Shown in pieces: positions 10,701 through 25,600 of a stretch of DNA of 64,000 nt. Both the position numbers and the translations under genes were made by a program. Position 1 is the first letter of the stretch; each line of letters opens with the position of its first letter. Below the pieces are notes generated by a model. It made no database searches. It saw only the letters and a list, made by a program, of their open reading frames with translations, and was not told where the DNA came from. This stretch comes from Maea johnstoni (Eukaryota > Annelida > Polychaeta > Spionida > Magelonidae), in assembly GCA_963942565.1 (NCBI GenBank), contig OZ012694.1, positions 38,415,385 to 38,479,384 on the forward strand. Reading direction: 5' to 3'.

Positions 10701-13700
10701 AGAGAGGAAAATCCAGTTGTTGTTTTCCTGGCGCAGACGCTCGGGGGTGGGGCAGAGGGGGGGTAGGGGCGGGAAATGTACAATTTTAGGCCACTTCCTT
10801 GCATTTTCATGATTTTCTAGCAAAAATAAAGCAGTGCAGTGAAGTATGTTTAGTAATAATCTCTTTCAATAGGTTTATCGGATTTATTCAAGTCATATTT
10901 GGGGTGGCGCAGAGCTTCGCGGGTGGGGCAGAGGGGGGTAGGGGCGGGAAATATCCAAATTTAAGCCATTTCCTAGCATTTTCATGATTTCCTACCAAAT
11001 ATCAAGTAGTGCAGTGAAGTATTTTTAGAAATAAACTTTTCTAATAGGTATTCCTGATTAATTGAGATCATATTTGGGGTGGCGCAGACATTGACTTGGT
11101 AGTGAGGGGGGGTAGGGGCATGAGCCACACCCGTTTTCGACTTTGTATAACATCTTAAAGGCTCTAAGTATAAAAATCTAAATGGTTTCTGACACTTTTC
11201 ACAATGTGGGAGTAATGATAGACCCTAAGAGAAGAAAATCCAGTTGTTGTTTTCCTGGCGCAGACGCTCGGGGGTGGGGCAGAGGGGGGGTAGGGGCGGG
11301 AAATGTACAATTTTAGCCCACTTCCTTGCATTTTCATGATTTTCTAGCAAAAATAAAGCGGTGCAGAGAAGTATGTTTAGTAATAATCTCTTCCAATAGG
11401 TTTATCAGAGTTATTAAAATCATATTTGGGGTGGCGCAGAACTTTCGGGGTGGGCCAGAGGGGGGTACGGGCGGGAAATATCCAAATTTAAGCCATTTCC
11501 TAGAATTTTTATGATTTTCTACCAAATATCAAGTGGTGCAGTGAAGTTTCTTTAGTAATCAACTTTTTCAATAGGTATACCTGATTGATTAAAACAGTAT
11601 TTGGGTTGGCGCAGACATTGACTTGGTAGTTAGGGGGGGTAGGGGTATGAGCCACACCCGTTTTAGTCTATGTATAACATCTTAAAGGCTCTAAGTATAA
11701 AAATCTAAATGGTTTCTGACACTTTTCACAATGTGGGAGTAATGATAGACCCTAAGAGAAGAAAATCCAGTTGTTGTTTTCCTGGCGCAGACGCTCGGGG
11801 TGGGGCAGAGGGGGGGAGGGGGCGTGAAATGTACAATTTTAGCCCACTTCCATGCATTTTCATGATTTTCTAGCAAAAATAAAGCAGTGCAGTGAAGTAT
11901 GTTTAGTAATAATCTCTTTCAATAGGTTTATCGGATTTATTCAAGTCATATTTGGGGTGGCGCAGAGCTTCGCGGGTGGGGCAGAGGGGGGTAGGGGCGG
12001 GAAATATCCAAATTTAAGCCATTTCCTAGCATTTTCATGATTTCCTACCAAATATCAAGTAGTGCAGTGAAGTATTTTTAGAAATAAACTCTTCTGATAG
12101 GTATACCTGATTGATTGAGATCATATTTGGGGTGGCGTAGACATTGACTTGGTAGTGAGGGGGGGTAGGGGCATGAGCCACACCCGTTTTCGACTTTGTA
12201 TAACATCTTAAAGGCTCTAAGTATAAAAATCTAAATGGTTTCTGACACTTTTCACAATGTGGGAGTAATGATAGACACTTAGAGAAGAAAATCCAGTTGT
12301 TGTTTTCCTGGCGCAGACGCTCGGGGGTGGGGCAGAGGGGGGGTAGGGGCGGGAAATGTACAATTTTAGGCCACTTCCTTGCATTTTCATGATTTTCTAG
12401 CAAAAATAAAGCAGTGCAGTGAAGTATGTTTAGTAATAATCTCTTTCAATAGGTTTATCGGATTTATTCAAGTCATATTTGGGGTGGCGCAGAGCTTCGC
12501 GGGTGGGGCAGAGGGGGGTAGGGGCGGGAAATATCCAAATTTAAGCCATTTCCTAGCATTTTCATGATTTCCTACCAAATATCAAGTAGTGCAGTGAAGT
12601 ATTTTTAGAAATAAACTCTTCTAATAGGTATACCTGATTGATTGAGATCATATTTGGGGTGGCGCAGACATTGACTTGGTAGTGAGGGGTGGTAGGGGCA
12701 TGAGCCACACCCGTTTTTCGACTTTGTATAACATCTTAAAGGCTCTAAGTATAAAAATCTAAATGGTTTCTGACACTTTTCACAATGTGGGAGTAATGAT
12801 AGACACTTAGAGAAGAAAATCCAGTTGTTGTTTTCCTGGCGCAGACGCTCGGGGGTGGGGCAGAGGGGGGGTAGGGGCGGGAAATGTACAATTTTAGGCC
12901 ACCTCCTTGCATTTTCATGATTTTCTAGAAAAAATAAAGCAGTGCAGTGAAGTATGTTTAGTAATAATCTCTTCCAATAGGTTTATCAGAGTTATTAAAA
13001 TCATATTTGGGGTGGCGCAGAACTTTCAGGGTGGGGCAGAGGGGGGTAGGGGCGGGAAATATCCAAATTTAAGCCATTTCCTAGAATATTTATGATTTTC
13101 TACCAAATATCAAGTGGTGCAGTGAAGTTTCTTTAGTAATCAACTCTTTCAATAGGTATACCTGATTGATTAAAACCATATTTGGGTTGGCGCAGACATT
13201 GACTTGGTAGTTAGGGGGGGTAGGGGTATGAGCCACACCCATTTTAGTCTATGTATAACATCTTAAAGGCTCTAAGTATAAAAATCTAAATGGTTTCTGA
13301 CACTTTTCACAATGTGGGAGTAATGATAGACCCTAAGAGAAGAAAATCCAGTTGTTGTTTTCCTGGCGCAGACGCTCGGGGGTGGGGCAGAGGGGGGGTA
13401 GGGCGGGAAATGTACAATTTTAGCCCACTTCCATGCATTTTCATGATTTTCTAGCAAAAATAAAGCGGTGCAGTGAAGTATGTTTAGTAATAATCTCTTT
13501 CAATAGGTTTATCGGATTTATTAAAATCATATTTGGGGTGGCGCAGAGCTTCGTGGGTGGGGCAGAGGGGGGTAGGGGCGGGAAATATCCAAATTTAAGC
13601 CATTTCCTAGCATTTTCATGATTTCCTACCAAATATCAAGTAGTGCAGTGAAGTATTTTTAGAAATAAACTTTTCTAATAGGTATTCCTGATTAATTGAG

Positions 13701-16665
13701 ATCATATTTGGGGTGGCGCAGACATTGACTTGGTAGTGAGGGGGGGTAGGGGCATGAGCCACACCCGTTTTCGACTTTGTATAACATCTTAAAGGCTCTA
13801 AGTATAAAAATCTAAATGGTTTCTGACACTTTTCACAATGTGGGAGTAATGATAGACCCTAAGAGAAGAAAATCCAGTTGTTGTTTTCCTGGCGCAGACG
13901 CTCGGGGGTGGGGCAGAGGGGGGGTAGGGGCGGGAAATGTACAATTTTAGCCCACTTCCTTGCATTTTCATGATTTTCTAGCAAAAATAAAGCGGTGCAG
14001 AGAAGTATGTTTAGTAATAATCTCTTCCAATAGGTTTATCAGAGTTATTAAAATCATATTTGGGGTGGCGCAGAACTTTCGGGGTGGGCCAGAGGGGGGT
14101 ACGGGCGGGAAATATCCAAATTTAAGCCATTTCCTAGAATTTTTATGATTTTCTACCAAATATCAAGTGGTGCAGTGAAGTTTCTTTAGTAATCAACTTT
14201 TTCAATAGGTATACCTGATTGATTAAAACAGTATTTGGGTTGGCGCAGACATTGACTTGGTAGTTAGGGGGGGTAGGGGTATGAGCCACACCCGTTTTAG
14301 TCTATGTATAACATCTTAAAGGCTCTAAGTATAAAAATCTAAATGGTTTCTGACACTTTTCACAATGTGGGAGTAATGATAGACCCTAAGAGAAGAAAAT
14401 CCAGTTGTTGTTTTCCTGGCGCAGACGCTCGGGGTGGGGCAGAGGGGGGGAGGGGGCGTGAAATGTACAATTTTAGCCCACTTCCATGCATTTTCATGAT
14501 TTTCTAGCAAAAATAAAGCAGTGCAGTGAAGTATGTTTAGTAATAATCTCTTTCAATAGGTTTATCGGATTTATTCAAGTCATATTTGGGGTGGCGCAGA
14601 GCTTCGCGGGTGGGGCAGAGGGGGGTAGGGGCGGGAAATATCCAAATTTAAGCCATTTCCTAGCATTTTCATGATTTCCTACCAAATATCAAGTAGTGCA
14701 GTGAAGTATTTTTAGAAATAAACTCTTCTGATAGGTATACCTGATTGATTGAGATCATATTTGGGGTGGCGTAGACATTGACTTGGTAGTGAGGGGGGGT
14801 AGGGGCATGAGCCACACCCGTTTTCGACTTTGTATAACATCTTAAAGGCTCTAAGTATAAAAATCTAAATGGTTTCTGACACTTTTCACAATGTGGGAGT
14901 AATGATAGACACTTAGAGAAGAAAATCCAGTTGTTGTTTTCCTGGCGCAGACGCTCGGGGGTGGGGCAGAGGGGGGGTAGGGGCGGGAAATGTACAATTT
15001 TAGGCCACCTCCTTGCATTTTCATGATTTTCTAGCAAAAATAAAGCAGTGCAGTGAAGTATGTTTAGTAATAATCTCTTTCAATAGGTTTATCGGATTTA
15101 TTCAAGTCATATTTGGGGTGGCGCAGAACTTTCGGGGTGGGGCAGAGGGGGGTAGGGGCGGGAAATATCCTAATTTAAGCCATTTCCTGGAATATTTATG
15201 ATTTTCTACCAAATATCAAGTGGTGCAGTGAAGTTTCTTTAGTAATCAACTCTTTCAATAGGTATACCTGATTGATTAAAACCATATTTGGGTTGGCGCA
15301 GACATTGACTTGGTAGTTAGGGGGGGTAGGGGTATGAGCCACACCCATTTTAGTCTATGTATAACATCTTAAAGGCTCTAAGTATAAAAATCTAAATGGT
15401 TTCTGACACTTTTCACAATGTGGGAGTAATGATAGACCCTAAGAGAAGAAAATCCAGTTGTTGTTTTCCTGGCGCAGACGCTCGGGGTGGGGCAGAGGGG
15501 GGGTAGGGGCGGGAAATGTACAATTTTAGGCCACTTCCTTGCATTTTCATGATTTTCTAGCTAAAATAAAGCAGTGCAGTGAAGTATGTTTAGTAATAAT
15601 CTCTTTCAATAGGTTTATCGGATTTATTCAAGTCATATTTGGGGTGGCGCAGAGCTTCGCGGGTGGGGCAGAGGGGGGTAGGGGCGGGAAATATCCAAAT
15701 TTAAGCCATTTCCTAGCATTTTCATGATTTCCTACCAAATATCAAGTAGTGCAGTGAAGTATTTTTAGAAATAAACTCTTCTAATAGGTATACCTGATTG
15801 ATTGAGATCATATTTGGGGTGGCGCAGACATTGACTTGGCAGTGAGGGGGGGTAGGGGCATGAGCCACACCCGTTTTCGACTTTGTATAACATCTTAAAG
15901 GCTCTAAGTATAAAAATCTAAATGGTTTCTGACACTTTTCACAATGTGGGAGTAATGATAGACCCTAAGAGAAGAAAATCCAGTTGTTGTTTTCCTGGCG
16001 CAGACGCTCGGGGGAGGGGCAGAGGGGGGTGGGGGCGTGAAATGTACAATTTTAGCCCACTTCCATGCATTTTCATGATTTTCTAGCAAAAATAAAGCGG
16101 TGCAGTGAAGTATGGTTAGTAATAATCTCTTTCAGTAGGTTTATCGGATTTATTCAAGTCATATTTGGGGTGGCGCAGAGCTTCGTGGGTGGGGCAGAGG
16201 GAGGTAGGGGCGGGAAATATCCAAATTTAAGCCATTTCCTAGCATTTTCATGATTTCCTACCAAATATCAAGTAGTGCAGTGAAGTATTTTTAGAAATAA
16301 ACTCTTCTAATAGGTATACCTGATTGATTGAGATCATATTTGGGGGGGCGCAGACATTGACTTGGTAGTGAGGGGGGGTAGGGGCATGAGCCACACCCGT
16401 TTTCGACTTTGTATAACATCTTAAAGGCTCTAAGTATAAAAATCTAAATGGTTTCTGACACTTTTCACAATGTGGGAGTAATGATAGACCCTAAGAGAAG
16501 AAAATCCAGTTGTTGTTTTCCTGGCGCAGACGCTCGGGGGTGGGGCAGAGGGGGGGTAGGGGCGGGAAATGTACAATTTTAGCCCACTTCCATGCATTTT
16601 CATGATTTTCTAGCAAAAACAAAGCAGTGCAGTGAAGTATGTTTAGTAATAATCTCTTTCAATAG
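7740..16665 (+). repeat. Left arm: array of a 527-bp higher-order repeat, about 16.5 units
   Basis: The array is built from ~176-bp monomers, each marked by ggcgcaga and a G-rich block. Three monomer types follow in fixed order: GGCGCAGACGCTCGGGG, GGCGCAGAGCTTCGCGGG (or GAACTTTCGGGG) and GGCGCAGACATTGACTTGG. Three monomers make a ~527-bp unit. Equivalent points fall at 8162, 8689, 9216, 9744, 10272, 10799, 11326, 11852, 12379, 12907, 13433, 13960, 14486, 15013, 15539 and 16065. The outermost monomer (7740-7925) is clearly diverged. Two variants of the middle monomer are interspersed. A block of five units recurs 2634 bp apart (11326 onward and 13960 onward, including the variants at 12035 and 14669). 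Short 61-63 residue open frames recur once per unit and are not genes. Confidence 0.95.
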
Positions 16666-16680
16666 AATTATTACTCCCAC
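16655..16680. other. Head-to-head junction of the two arms
   Basis: The + array is cut at ...tctctttcaatag (about 16665), where the normal unit would continue gtttatcgg. The next bases, attactcccacattgtg, belong to a different part of the unit in reverse complement. There is no spacer beyond a few ambiguous bases. The two breakpoints lie at different places in the unit, so the arms do not meet as a perfect palindrome. Confidence 0.85.
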
Positions 16681-19600
16681 ATTGTGAAAAGTGTCAGAAA
16701 CCATTTAGATTTTTATACTTAGAGCCTTTAAGATGTTATACATAGACTAAAACGGGTGTGGCTCATACCCCTACCCCCCATAACTACCAAGTCAATGTCT
16801 GCGCCAACCCAAATATGGTTTTAATCAATCAGGTATACCTATTGAAAAAGTTGATTACTAAAGAAACTTCACTGCACCACTTGATATTTGGTAGAAAATC
16901 ATAAAAATTCTAGGAAATGGCTTAAATTTGGATATTTCCCGCCCCTACCCCCCTCTGCCCCACCCCGAAAGTTCTGCGCCACCCCAAATATGATTTTAAT
17001 AACTCTGATAAACCTATTGGAAGAGATTATTACTAAACATACTTCACTGCACTGCTTTATTTTTTCTAGAAAATCATGAAAATGCAAGGAGGTGGCCTAA
17101 AATTGTACATTTCCCGCCCCTACCCCCCCTCTGCCCCACCCCCGAGCGTCTGCGCCAGGAAAACAACAACTGGATTTTCTTCTCTAAGTGTCTATCATTA
17201 CTCCCACATTGTGAAAAGTGTCAGAAACCATTTAGATTTTTATACTTAGAGCCTTTAAGATGTTATACAAAGTCGAAAACGGGTGTGGCTCATGCCCCTA
17301 CCCCCCCTCACTACCAAGTCAATGTCTGCGCCACCCCAAATGTGATCTCAATTAATCAGGAATACCTATTAGAAAAGTTTATTTCTAAAAATACTTCACT
17401 GCACTACTTGATATATGGTAGGAAATCATGAAAATGCTAGGAAATGGCTTAAATTTGGATATTTCCCGCCCCTACCCCCCTCTGCCCCACCCGCGAAGCT
17501 CTGCGCCACCCAAAATATGACTTGAATAAATCCGATAAACCTATTGAAAGAGATTATTACTAAACATACTTCACTGCACTGCTTTATTTTTGCTAGAAAA
17601 TCATGAAAATGCAAGGAAGTGGCCTAAAATTGTACATTTCCCGCCCCTACCCCCCCTCTGCCCCACCCCCGAGCGTCTGCGCCAGGAAAACAACAACTGG
17701 ATTTTCTTCTCTTAGGGTCTATCATTACTCCCACATTGTGAAAAGTGTCAGAAACCATTTAGATTTTTATACTTAGAGCCTTTAAGATGTTATACAAAGT
17801 CGAAAACGGGTGTGGCTCATGCCCCTACCCCCCCTCACTACCAAGTCAATGTCTGCGCCACCCCAAATATGATCTCAATCAATCAGGTACACCTATTAGA
17901 AGAGTTTATTTCTAAAAATACTTCACTGCACTACTTGATATTTGGTAGGAAATCATGAAAATGCTAGGAAATGGCTTAAATTTGGATATTTCCCGCCCCT
18001 ACCCCCCTCTGCCCCACCCACGAAGCTCTGCGCCACCCCAAATATGATTTTAATAAATCCGATAAACCTATTGAAAGAGATTATTACTAAACATACTTCA
18101 CTGCACCGCTTTATTTTTGCTAGAAAATCATGAAAATGCATGGAAGTGGGCTAAAATTGTACATTTCCCGCCCCTACCCCCCCTCTGCCCCACCCCCGAG
18201 CGTCTGCGCCAGGAAAACAACAACTGGATTTTCTTCTCTTAGGGTCTATCATTACTCCCACATTGTGAAAAGTGTCAGAAACCATTTATATTTTTATACT
18301 TAGAGCCTTTAAGATGTTATACATAGACTAAAACGGGTGTGGCTCATACCCCTACCCCCCCTAACTACCAAGTCAATGTCTGCGCCAACCCAAATATGGT
18401 TTTAATCAATCAGGTATACCTATTGAAAAAGTTGATTACTAAAGAAACTTCACTGCACCACTTGATATTTGGTAGAAAATCATAAAAATTCTAGGAAATG
18501 GCTTAAATTTGGATATTTCCCGCCCGTACCCCCCTCTGCCCCACCCCGAAAGTTCTGCGCCACCCCAAATATGATTTTAATAACTCTGATAAACCTATTG
18601 GAAGAGATTATTACTAAACATACTTCTCTGCACCGCTTTATTTTTGCTAGAAAATCATGAAAATGCAAGGAAGTGGCCTAAAATTGTACATTTCCCGCCC
18701 CTACCCCCCCTCTGCCCCACCCCCGAGCGTCTGCGCCAGGAAAACAACAACTGGATTTTCTTCTCTTAGGGTCTATCATTACTCCCACATTGTGAAAAGT
18801 GTCAGAAACCATTTAGATTTTTATACTTAGAGCCTTTAAGATGTTATACAAAGTCGAAAACGGGTGTGGCTCATGCCCCTACCCCCCCTCACTACCAAGT
18901 CAATGTCTGCGCCACCCCAAATGTGATCTCAATTAATTAGGAATACCTATTAGAAAAGTTTATTTCTAAAAATACTTCACTGCACTACTTGATATATGGT
19001 AGGAAATCATGAAAATGCTAGGAAATGGCTTAAATTTGGATATTTGCCGCCCCTACCCCCCTCTGCCCCACCCGCGAAGCTCTGCGCCACCCCAAATATG
19101 ACTTGAATAAATCCGATAAACCTATTGAAAGAGATTATTACTAAACAGACTTCACTGCACTGCTTTATTTTTGCTAGAAAATCATGAAAATGCAAGGAAG
19201 TGGCCTAAAATTGTACATTTCCCGCCCCTACCCCCCCTCTGCCCCACCCCCAAGCGTCTGCGCCAGGAAAACAACAACTGGATTTTCTTCTCTTAGGGTC
19301 TATCATTACTCCCACATTGTGAAAAGTGTCAGAAACCATTTAGATTTTTATACTTAGAGCCTTTAAGATGTTATACAAAGTCGAAAACGGGTGTGGCTCA
19401 TGCCCCTACCCCCCCTCACTACCAAGTCAATGTCTGCGCCACCCCAAATATGATCTCAATCAATCAGGTACACCTATTAGAAGAGTTTATTTCTAAAAAT
19501 ACTTCACTGCACTACTTGATATTTGGTAGGAAATCATGAAAATGCTAGGAAATGGCTTAAATTTGGATATTTCCCGCCCCTACCCCCCTCTGCCCCACCC

Positions 19601-22600
19601 ACGAAGCTCTGCGCCACCCCAAATATGATTTTAATAAATCCGATATACCTATTGAAAGAGATTATTACTAAACATACTTCACTGCACCGCTTTATTTTTG
19701 CTAGAAAATCATGAAAATGCATGGAAGTGGGCTAAAATTGTACATTTCCCGCCCCTACCCCCCCTCTGCCCCACCCCCGAGCGTCTGCGCCAGGAAAACA
19801 ACAACTGGATTTTCTTCTCTTAGGGTCTATCATTACTCCCACATTGTGAAAAGTGTCAGAAACCATTTATATTTTTATACTTAGAGCCTTTAAGATGTTA
19901 TACATAGACTAAAACGGGTGTGGCTCATACCCCTACCCCCCTAACTACCAAGTCAATGTCTGCGCCAACCCAAATATGGTTTTAATCAATCAGGTATACC
20001 TATTGAAAGAGTTGATTACTAAAGAAACTTCACTGCACCACTTGATATTTGGTAGAAAATCATAAATATTCCAGGAAATGGCTTAAATTTGGATATTTCC
20101 CGCCCCTACCCCCCTCTGCCCCACCCCGAAAGTTCTGCGCCACCCCAAATATGATTTTAATAACTCTGATAAACCTATTGGAAGAGATTATTACTAAACA
20201 TACTTCACTGCACTGCTTTATTTTTTCTAGAAAATCATGAAAATGCAAGGAGGTGGCCTAAAATTGTACATTTCCCGCCCCTACCCCCCCTCTGCCCCAC
20301 CCCCGAGCGTCTGCGCCAGGAAAACAACAACTGGATTTTCTTCTCTAAGTGTCTATCATTACTCCCACATTGTGAAAAGTGTCAGAAACCATTTAGATTT
20401 TTATACTTAGAGCCTTTAAGATGTTATACAAAGTCGAAACGGGTGTGGCTCATGCCCCTACCCCCCCTCACTACCAAGTCAATGTCTGCGCCACCCCAAA
20501 TATGATCTCAATCAATCAGGTATACCTATCAGAAGAGTTTATTTCTAAAAATACTTCACTGCACTACTTGATATTTGGTAGGAAATCATGAAAATGCTAG
20601 GAAATGGCTTAAATTTGGATATTTCCCGCCCCTACCCCCCTCTGCCCCACCCGCAAAGCTCTGCGCCACCCCAAATATGACTTGAATAAATCCGATAAAC
20701 CTATTGAAAGAGATTATTACTAAACATACTTCACTGCACTGCTTTATTTTTGCTAGAAAATCATGAAAATGCATGGAAGTGGGCTAAAATTGTACATTTC
20801 ACGCCCCCCTCCCCCCCTCTGCCCCACCCCCGAGCGTCTGCGCCAGGAAAACAACAACTGGATTTTCTTCTCTTAGGGTCTATCATTACTCCCACATTGT
20901 GAAAAGTGTCAGAAACCATTTAGATTTTTATACTTAGAGCCTTTAAGATGTTATACATAGACTAAAACGGGTGTGGCTCATACCCCTACCCCCCCTAACT
21001 ACCAAGTCAATGTCTGCGCCAACCCAAATATGGTTTTAATCAATCAGGTATACCTATTGAAAAAGTTGATTACTAAAGAAACTTCACTGCACCACTTGAT
21101 ATTTGGTAGAAAATCATAAAAATTCTAGGAAATGGCTTAAATTTGGATATTTCCCGCCCGTACCCCCCTCTGCCCCCACCCCGAAAGTTCTGCGCCACCT
21201 CAAATATGATTTTAATAACTCTGATAAACCTATTGGAAGAGATTATTACTAAACATACTTCTCTGCACCGCTTTATTTTTGCTAGAAATCATGAAAATGC
21301 AAGGAAGTGGGCTAAAATTGTACATTTCCCGCCCCTACCCCCCCTCTGCCCCACCCCCGAGCGTCTGCGCCAGGAAAACAACAACTGGATTTTCTTCTCT
21401 TAGGGTCTATCATTACTCCCACATTGTGAAAAGTGTCAGAAACCATTTAGATTTTTATACTTAGAGCCTTTAAGATGTTATACAAAGTCGAAAACGGGTG
21501 TGGCTCATGCCCCTACCCCCCCTCACTACCAAGTCAATGTCTGCGCCACCCCAAATGTGATCTCAATTAATCAGGAATACCTATTAGAAAAGTTTATTTC
21601 TAAAAATACTTCACTGCACTACTTGATATATGGTAGGAAATCATGAAAATGCTAGGAAATGGCTTAAATTTGGATATTTCCCGCCCCTACCCCCCTCTGC
21701 CCCACCCGCGAAGCTCTGCGCCACCCCAAATATGACTTGAATAAATCCGATAAACCTATTGAAAGAGATTATTACTAAACATACTTCACTGCACTGCTTT
21801 ATTTTTGCTAGAAAATCATGAAAATGCAAGGAGGTGGCCTAAAATTGTACATTTCACGCCCCCTCCCCCCCTCTGCCCCACCCCCGAGCGTCTGCGCCAG
21901 GAAAACAACAACTGGATTTTCTTCTCTTAGGGTCTATCATTACTCCCACATTGTGAAAAGTGTCAGAAACCATTTAGATTTTTATACTTAGAGCCTTTAA
22001 GATGTTATACATAGACTAAAACGGGTGTGGCTCATACCCCTACCCCCCCTAACTACCAAGTCAATGTCTGCGCCAACCCAAATATGGTTTTAATCAATCA
22101 GGTATACCTATTGAAAAAGTTGATTACTAAAGAAACTTCACTGCACCACTTGATATTTGGTAGAAAATCATAAAAATTCTAGGAAATGGCTTAAATTTGG
22201 ATATTTCCCGCCCGTACCCCCCTCTGCCCCACCCCGAAAGTTCTGCGCCACCTCAAATATGATTTTAATAACTCTGATAAACCTATTGGAAGAGATTATT
22301 ACTAAACATACTTCTCTGCACCGCTTTATTTTTGCTAGAAATCATGAAAATGCAAGGAAGTGGGCTAAAATTGTACATTTCCCGCCCCTACCCCCCCTCT
22401 GCCCCACCCCCGAGCGTCTGCGCCAGGAAAACAACAACTGGATTTTCTTCTCTTAGGGTCTATCATTACTCCCACATTGTGAAAAGTGTCAGAAACCATT
22501 TAGATTTTTATACTTAGAGCCTTTAAGATGTTATACAAAGTCGAAAACGGGTGTGGCTCATGCCCCTACCCCCCCTCACTACCAAGTCAATGTCTGCGCC

Positions 22601-25600
22601 ACCCCAAATGTGATCTCAATTAATCAGGAATACCTATTAGAAAAGTTTATTTCTAAAAATACTTCACTGCACTACTTGATATATGGTAGGAAATCATGAA
22701 AATGCTAGGAAATGGCTTAAATTTGGATATTTCCCGCCCCTACCCCCCTCTGCCCCACCCGCGAAGCTCTGCGCCACCCCAAATATGACTTGAATAAATC
22801 CGATAAACCTATTGAAAGAGATTATTACTAAACATACTTCACTGCACTGCTTTATTTTTGCTAGAAAATCATGAAAATGCAAGGAGGTGGCCTAAAATTG
22901 TACATTTCACGCCCCCTCCCCCCCTCTGCCCCACCCCCCGAGCGTCTGCGCCAGGAAAACAACAACTGGATTTTCTTCTCTTAGGGTCTATCATTACTCC
23001 CACATTGTGAAAAGTGTCAGAAACCATTTATATTTTTATACTTAGAGCCTTTAAGATGTTATACATAGACTAAAACGGGTGTGGCTCATACCCCTACCCC
23101 CCCTAACTACCAAGTCAATGTCTGCGCCAACCCAAATATGGTTTTAATCAATCAGGTATACCTATTGAAAAAGTTGATTACTAAAGAAACTTCACTGCAC
23201 CACTTGATATTTGGTAGAAAATCATAAAAATTCTAGGAAATGGCTTAAATTTGGATATTTCCCGCCCGTACCCCCCTCTGCCCCACCCCGAAAGTTCTGC
23301 GCCACCTCAAATATGATTTTAATAACTCTGATAAACCTATTGGAAGAGATTATTACTAAACATACTTCTCTGCACCGCTTTATTTTTGCTAGAAATCATG
23401 AAAATGCAAGGAAGTGGGCTAAAATTGTACATTTCCCGCCCCTACCCCCCCTCTGCCCCACCCCCGAGCGTCTGCGCCAGGAAAACAACAACTGGATTTT
23501 CTTCTCTTAGGGTCTATCATTACTCCCACATTGTGAAAAGTGTCAGAAACCATTTAGATTTTTATATTTAGGGCCTTTAAGATGTTATACAAAGTCGAAA
23601 ACGGGTGTGGCTCATGCCCCTACCCCCCCTCACTACCAAGTCAATGTCTGCGCCACCCCAAATGTGATCTCAATTAATCAGGAATACCTATTAGAAAAGT
23701 TTATTTCTAAAAATACTTCACTGCACTACTTGATATATGGTAGGAAATCATGAAAATGCTAGGAAATGGCTTAAATTTGGATATTTGCCGCCCCTACCCC
23801 CCTCTGCCCCACCCGCGAAGCTCTGCGCCACCCCAATTATGACTTGAATAAATCCGATAAACCTATTGAAAGAGATTATTACTAAACATACTTCACTGCA
23901 CTGCTTTATTTTTGCTAGAAAATCATGAAAATGCAAGGAAGTGGGCTAAAATTGTACATTTCCCGCCCCTACCCCCCCTCTGCCCCACCCCCGAGCGTCT
24001 GCGCCAGGAAAACAACAACTGGATTTTCTTCTCTTAGGGTCTATCATTACTCCCACATTGTGAAAAGTGTCTGAAACCATTTAGATTTTTATACTTAGAG
24101 CCTTTAAGATGTTATACAAAGTCGAAAACGGGTGTGGCTCATGCCCCTACCCCCCCTCACTACCAAGTCAATGTCTGCGCCACCCCAAATATGATCTCAA
24201 TCAATCAGGTACACCTATTAGAAGAGTTTATTTCTAAAAATACTTCACTGCACTACTTGATATTTGGTAGGAAATCATGAAAATGCTAGGAAATGGCTTA
24301 AATTTGGATATTTCCCGCCCCTACCCCCCTCTGCCCCACCCACGAAGCTCTGCGCCACCCCAAATATGATTTTAATAAATCCGATAAACCTATTGAAAGA
24401 GATTATTACTAAACATACTTCACTGCACCGCTTTATTTTTGCTAGAAAATCATGAAAATGCATGGAAGTGGGCTAAAATTGTACATTTCCCGCCCCTACC
24501 CCCCCTCTGCCCCACCCCCGAGCGTCTGCGCCAGGAAAACAACAACTGGATTTTCTTCTCTTAGGGTCTATCATTACTCCCACATTGTGAAAAATGTCAG
24601 AAACCATTTAGATTTTTATACTTAGAGCCTTTAAGATGTTATACATAGACTAAAATGGGTGTGGCTCATACCCCTACCCCCCCTAACTACCAAGTCAATG
24701 TCTGCGCCAACCCAAATATGGTTTTAATCAATCAGGTATACCTATTGAAAGAGTTGATTACTAAAGAAACTTCACTGCACCACTTGATATTTGGTAGAAA
24801 ATCATAAATATTCCAGGAAATGGCTTAAATTTGGATATTTCCCGCCCCTACCCCCCTCTGCCCCACCCCGAAAGTTCTGCGCCACCCCAAATATGATTTT
24901 AATAACTCTGATAAACCTATTGGAAGAGATTATTACTAAACATACTTCACTGCACTGCTTTATTTTTTCTAGAAAATCATGAAAATGCAAGGAGGTGGCC
25001 TAAAATTGTACATTTCCCGCCCCTACCCCCCCTCTGCCCCACCCCCGAGCGTCTGCGCCAGGAAAACAACAACTGGATTTTCTTCTCTTAGGGTCTATCA
25101 TTACTCCCACATTGTGAAAAGTGTCAGAAACCATTTAGATTTTTATATTTAGAGCCTTTAAGATGTTATACAAAGTCGAAAACGGGTGTGGCTCATGCCC
25201 CTACCCCCCCTCACTACCAAGTCAATGTCTGCGCCACCCAAAATGTGATCTCAATTAATCAGGAATACCTATTAGAAAAGTTTATTTCTAAAAATACTTC
25301 ACTGCACTACTTGATATATGGTAGGAAATCATGAAAATGCTAGGAAATGGCTTAAATTTGGATATTTGCCGCCCCTACCCCCCTCTGCCCCACCCGCGAA
25401 GCTCTGCGCCACCCCAAATATGACTTGAATAAATCCGATAAACCTATTGAAAGAGATTATTACTAAACATACTTCACTGCACTGCTTTATTTCTGCTAGA
25501 AAATCATGAAAATGCAAGGAAGTGGGCTAAAATTGTACATTTCCCGCCCCTACCCCCCCCTCTGCCCCACCCCCGAGCGTCTGCGCCAGGAAAACAACAA

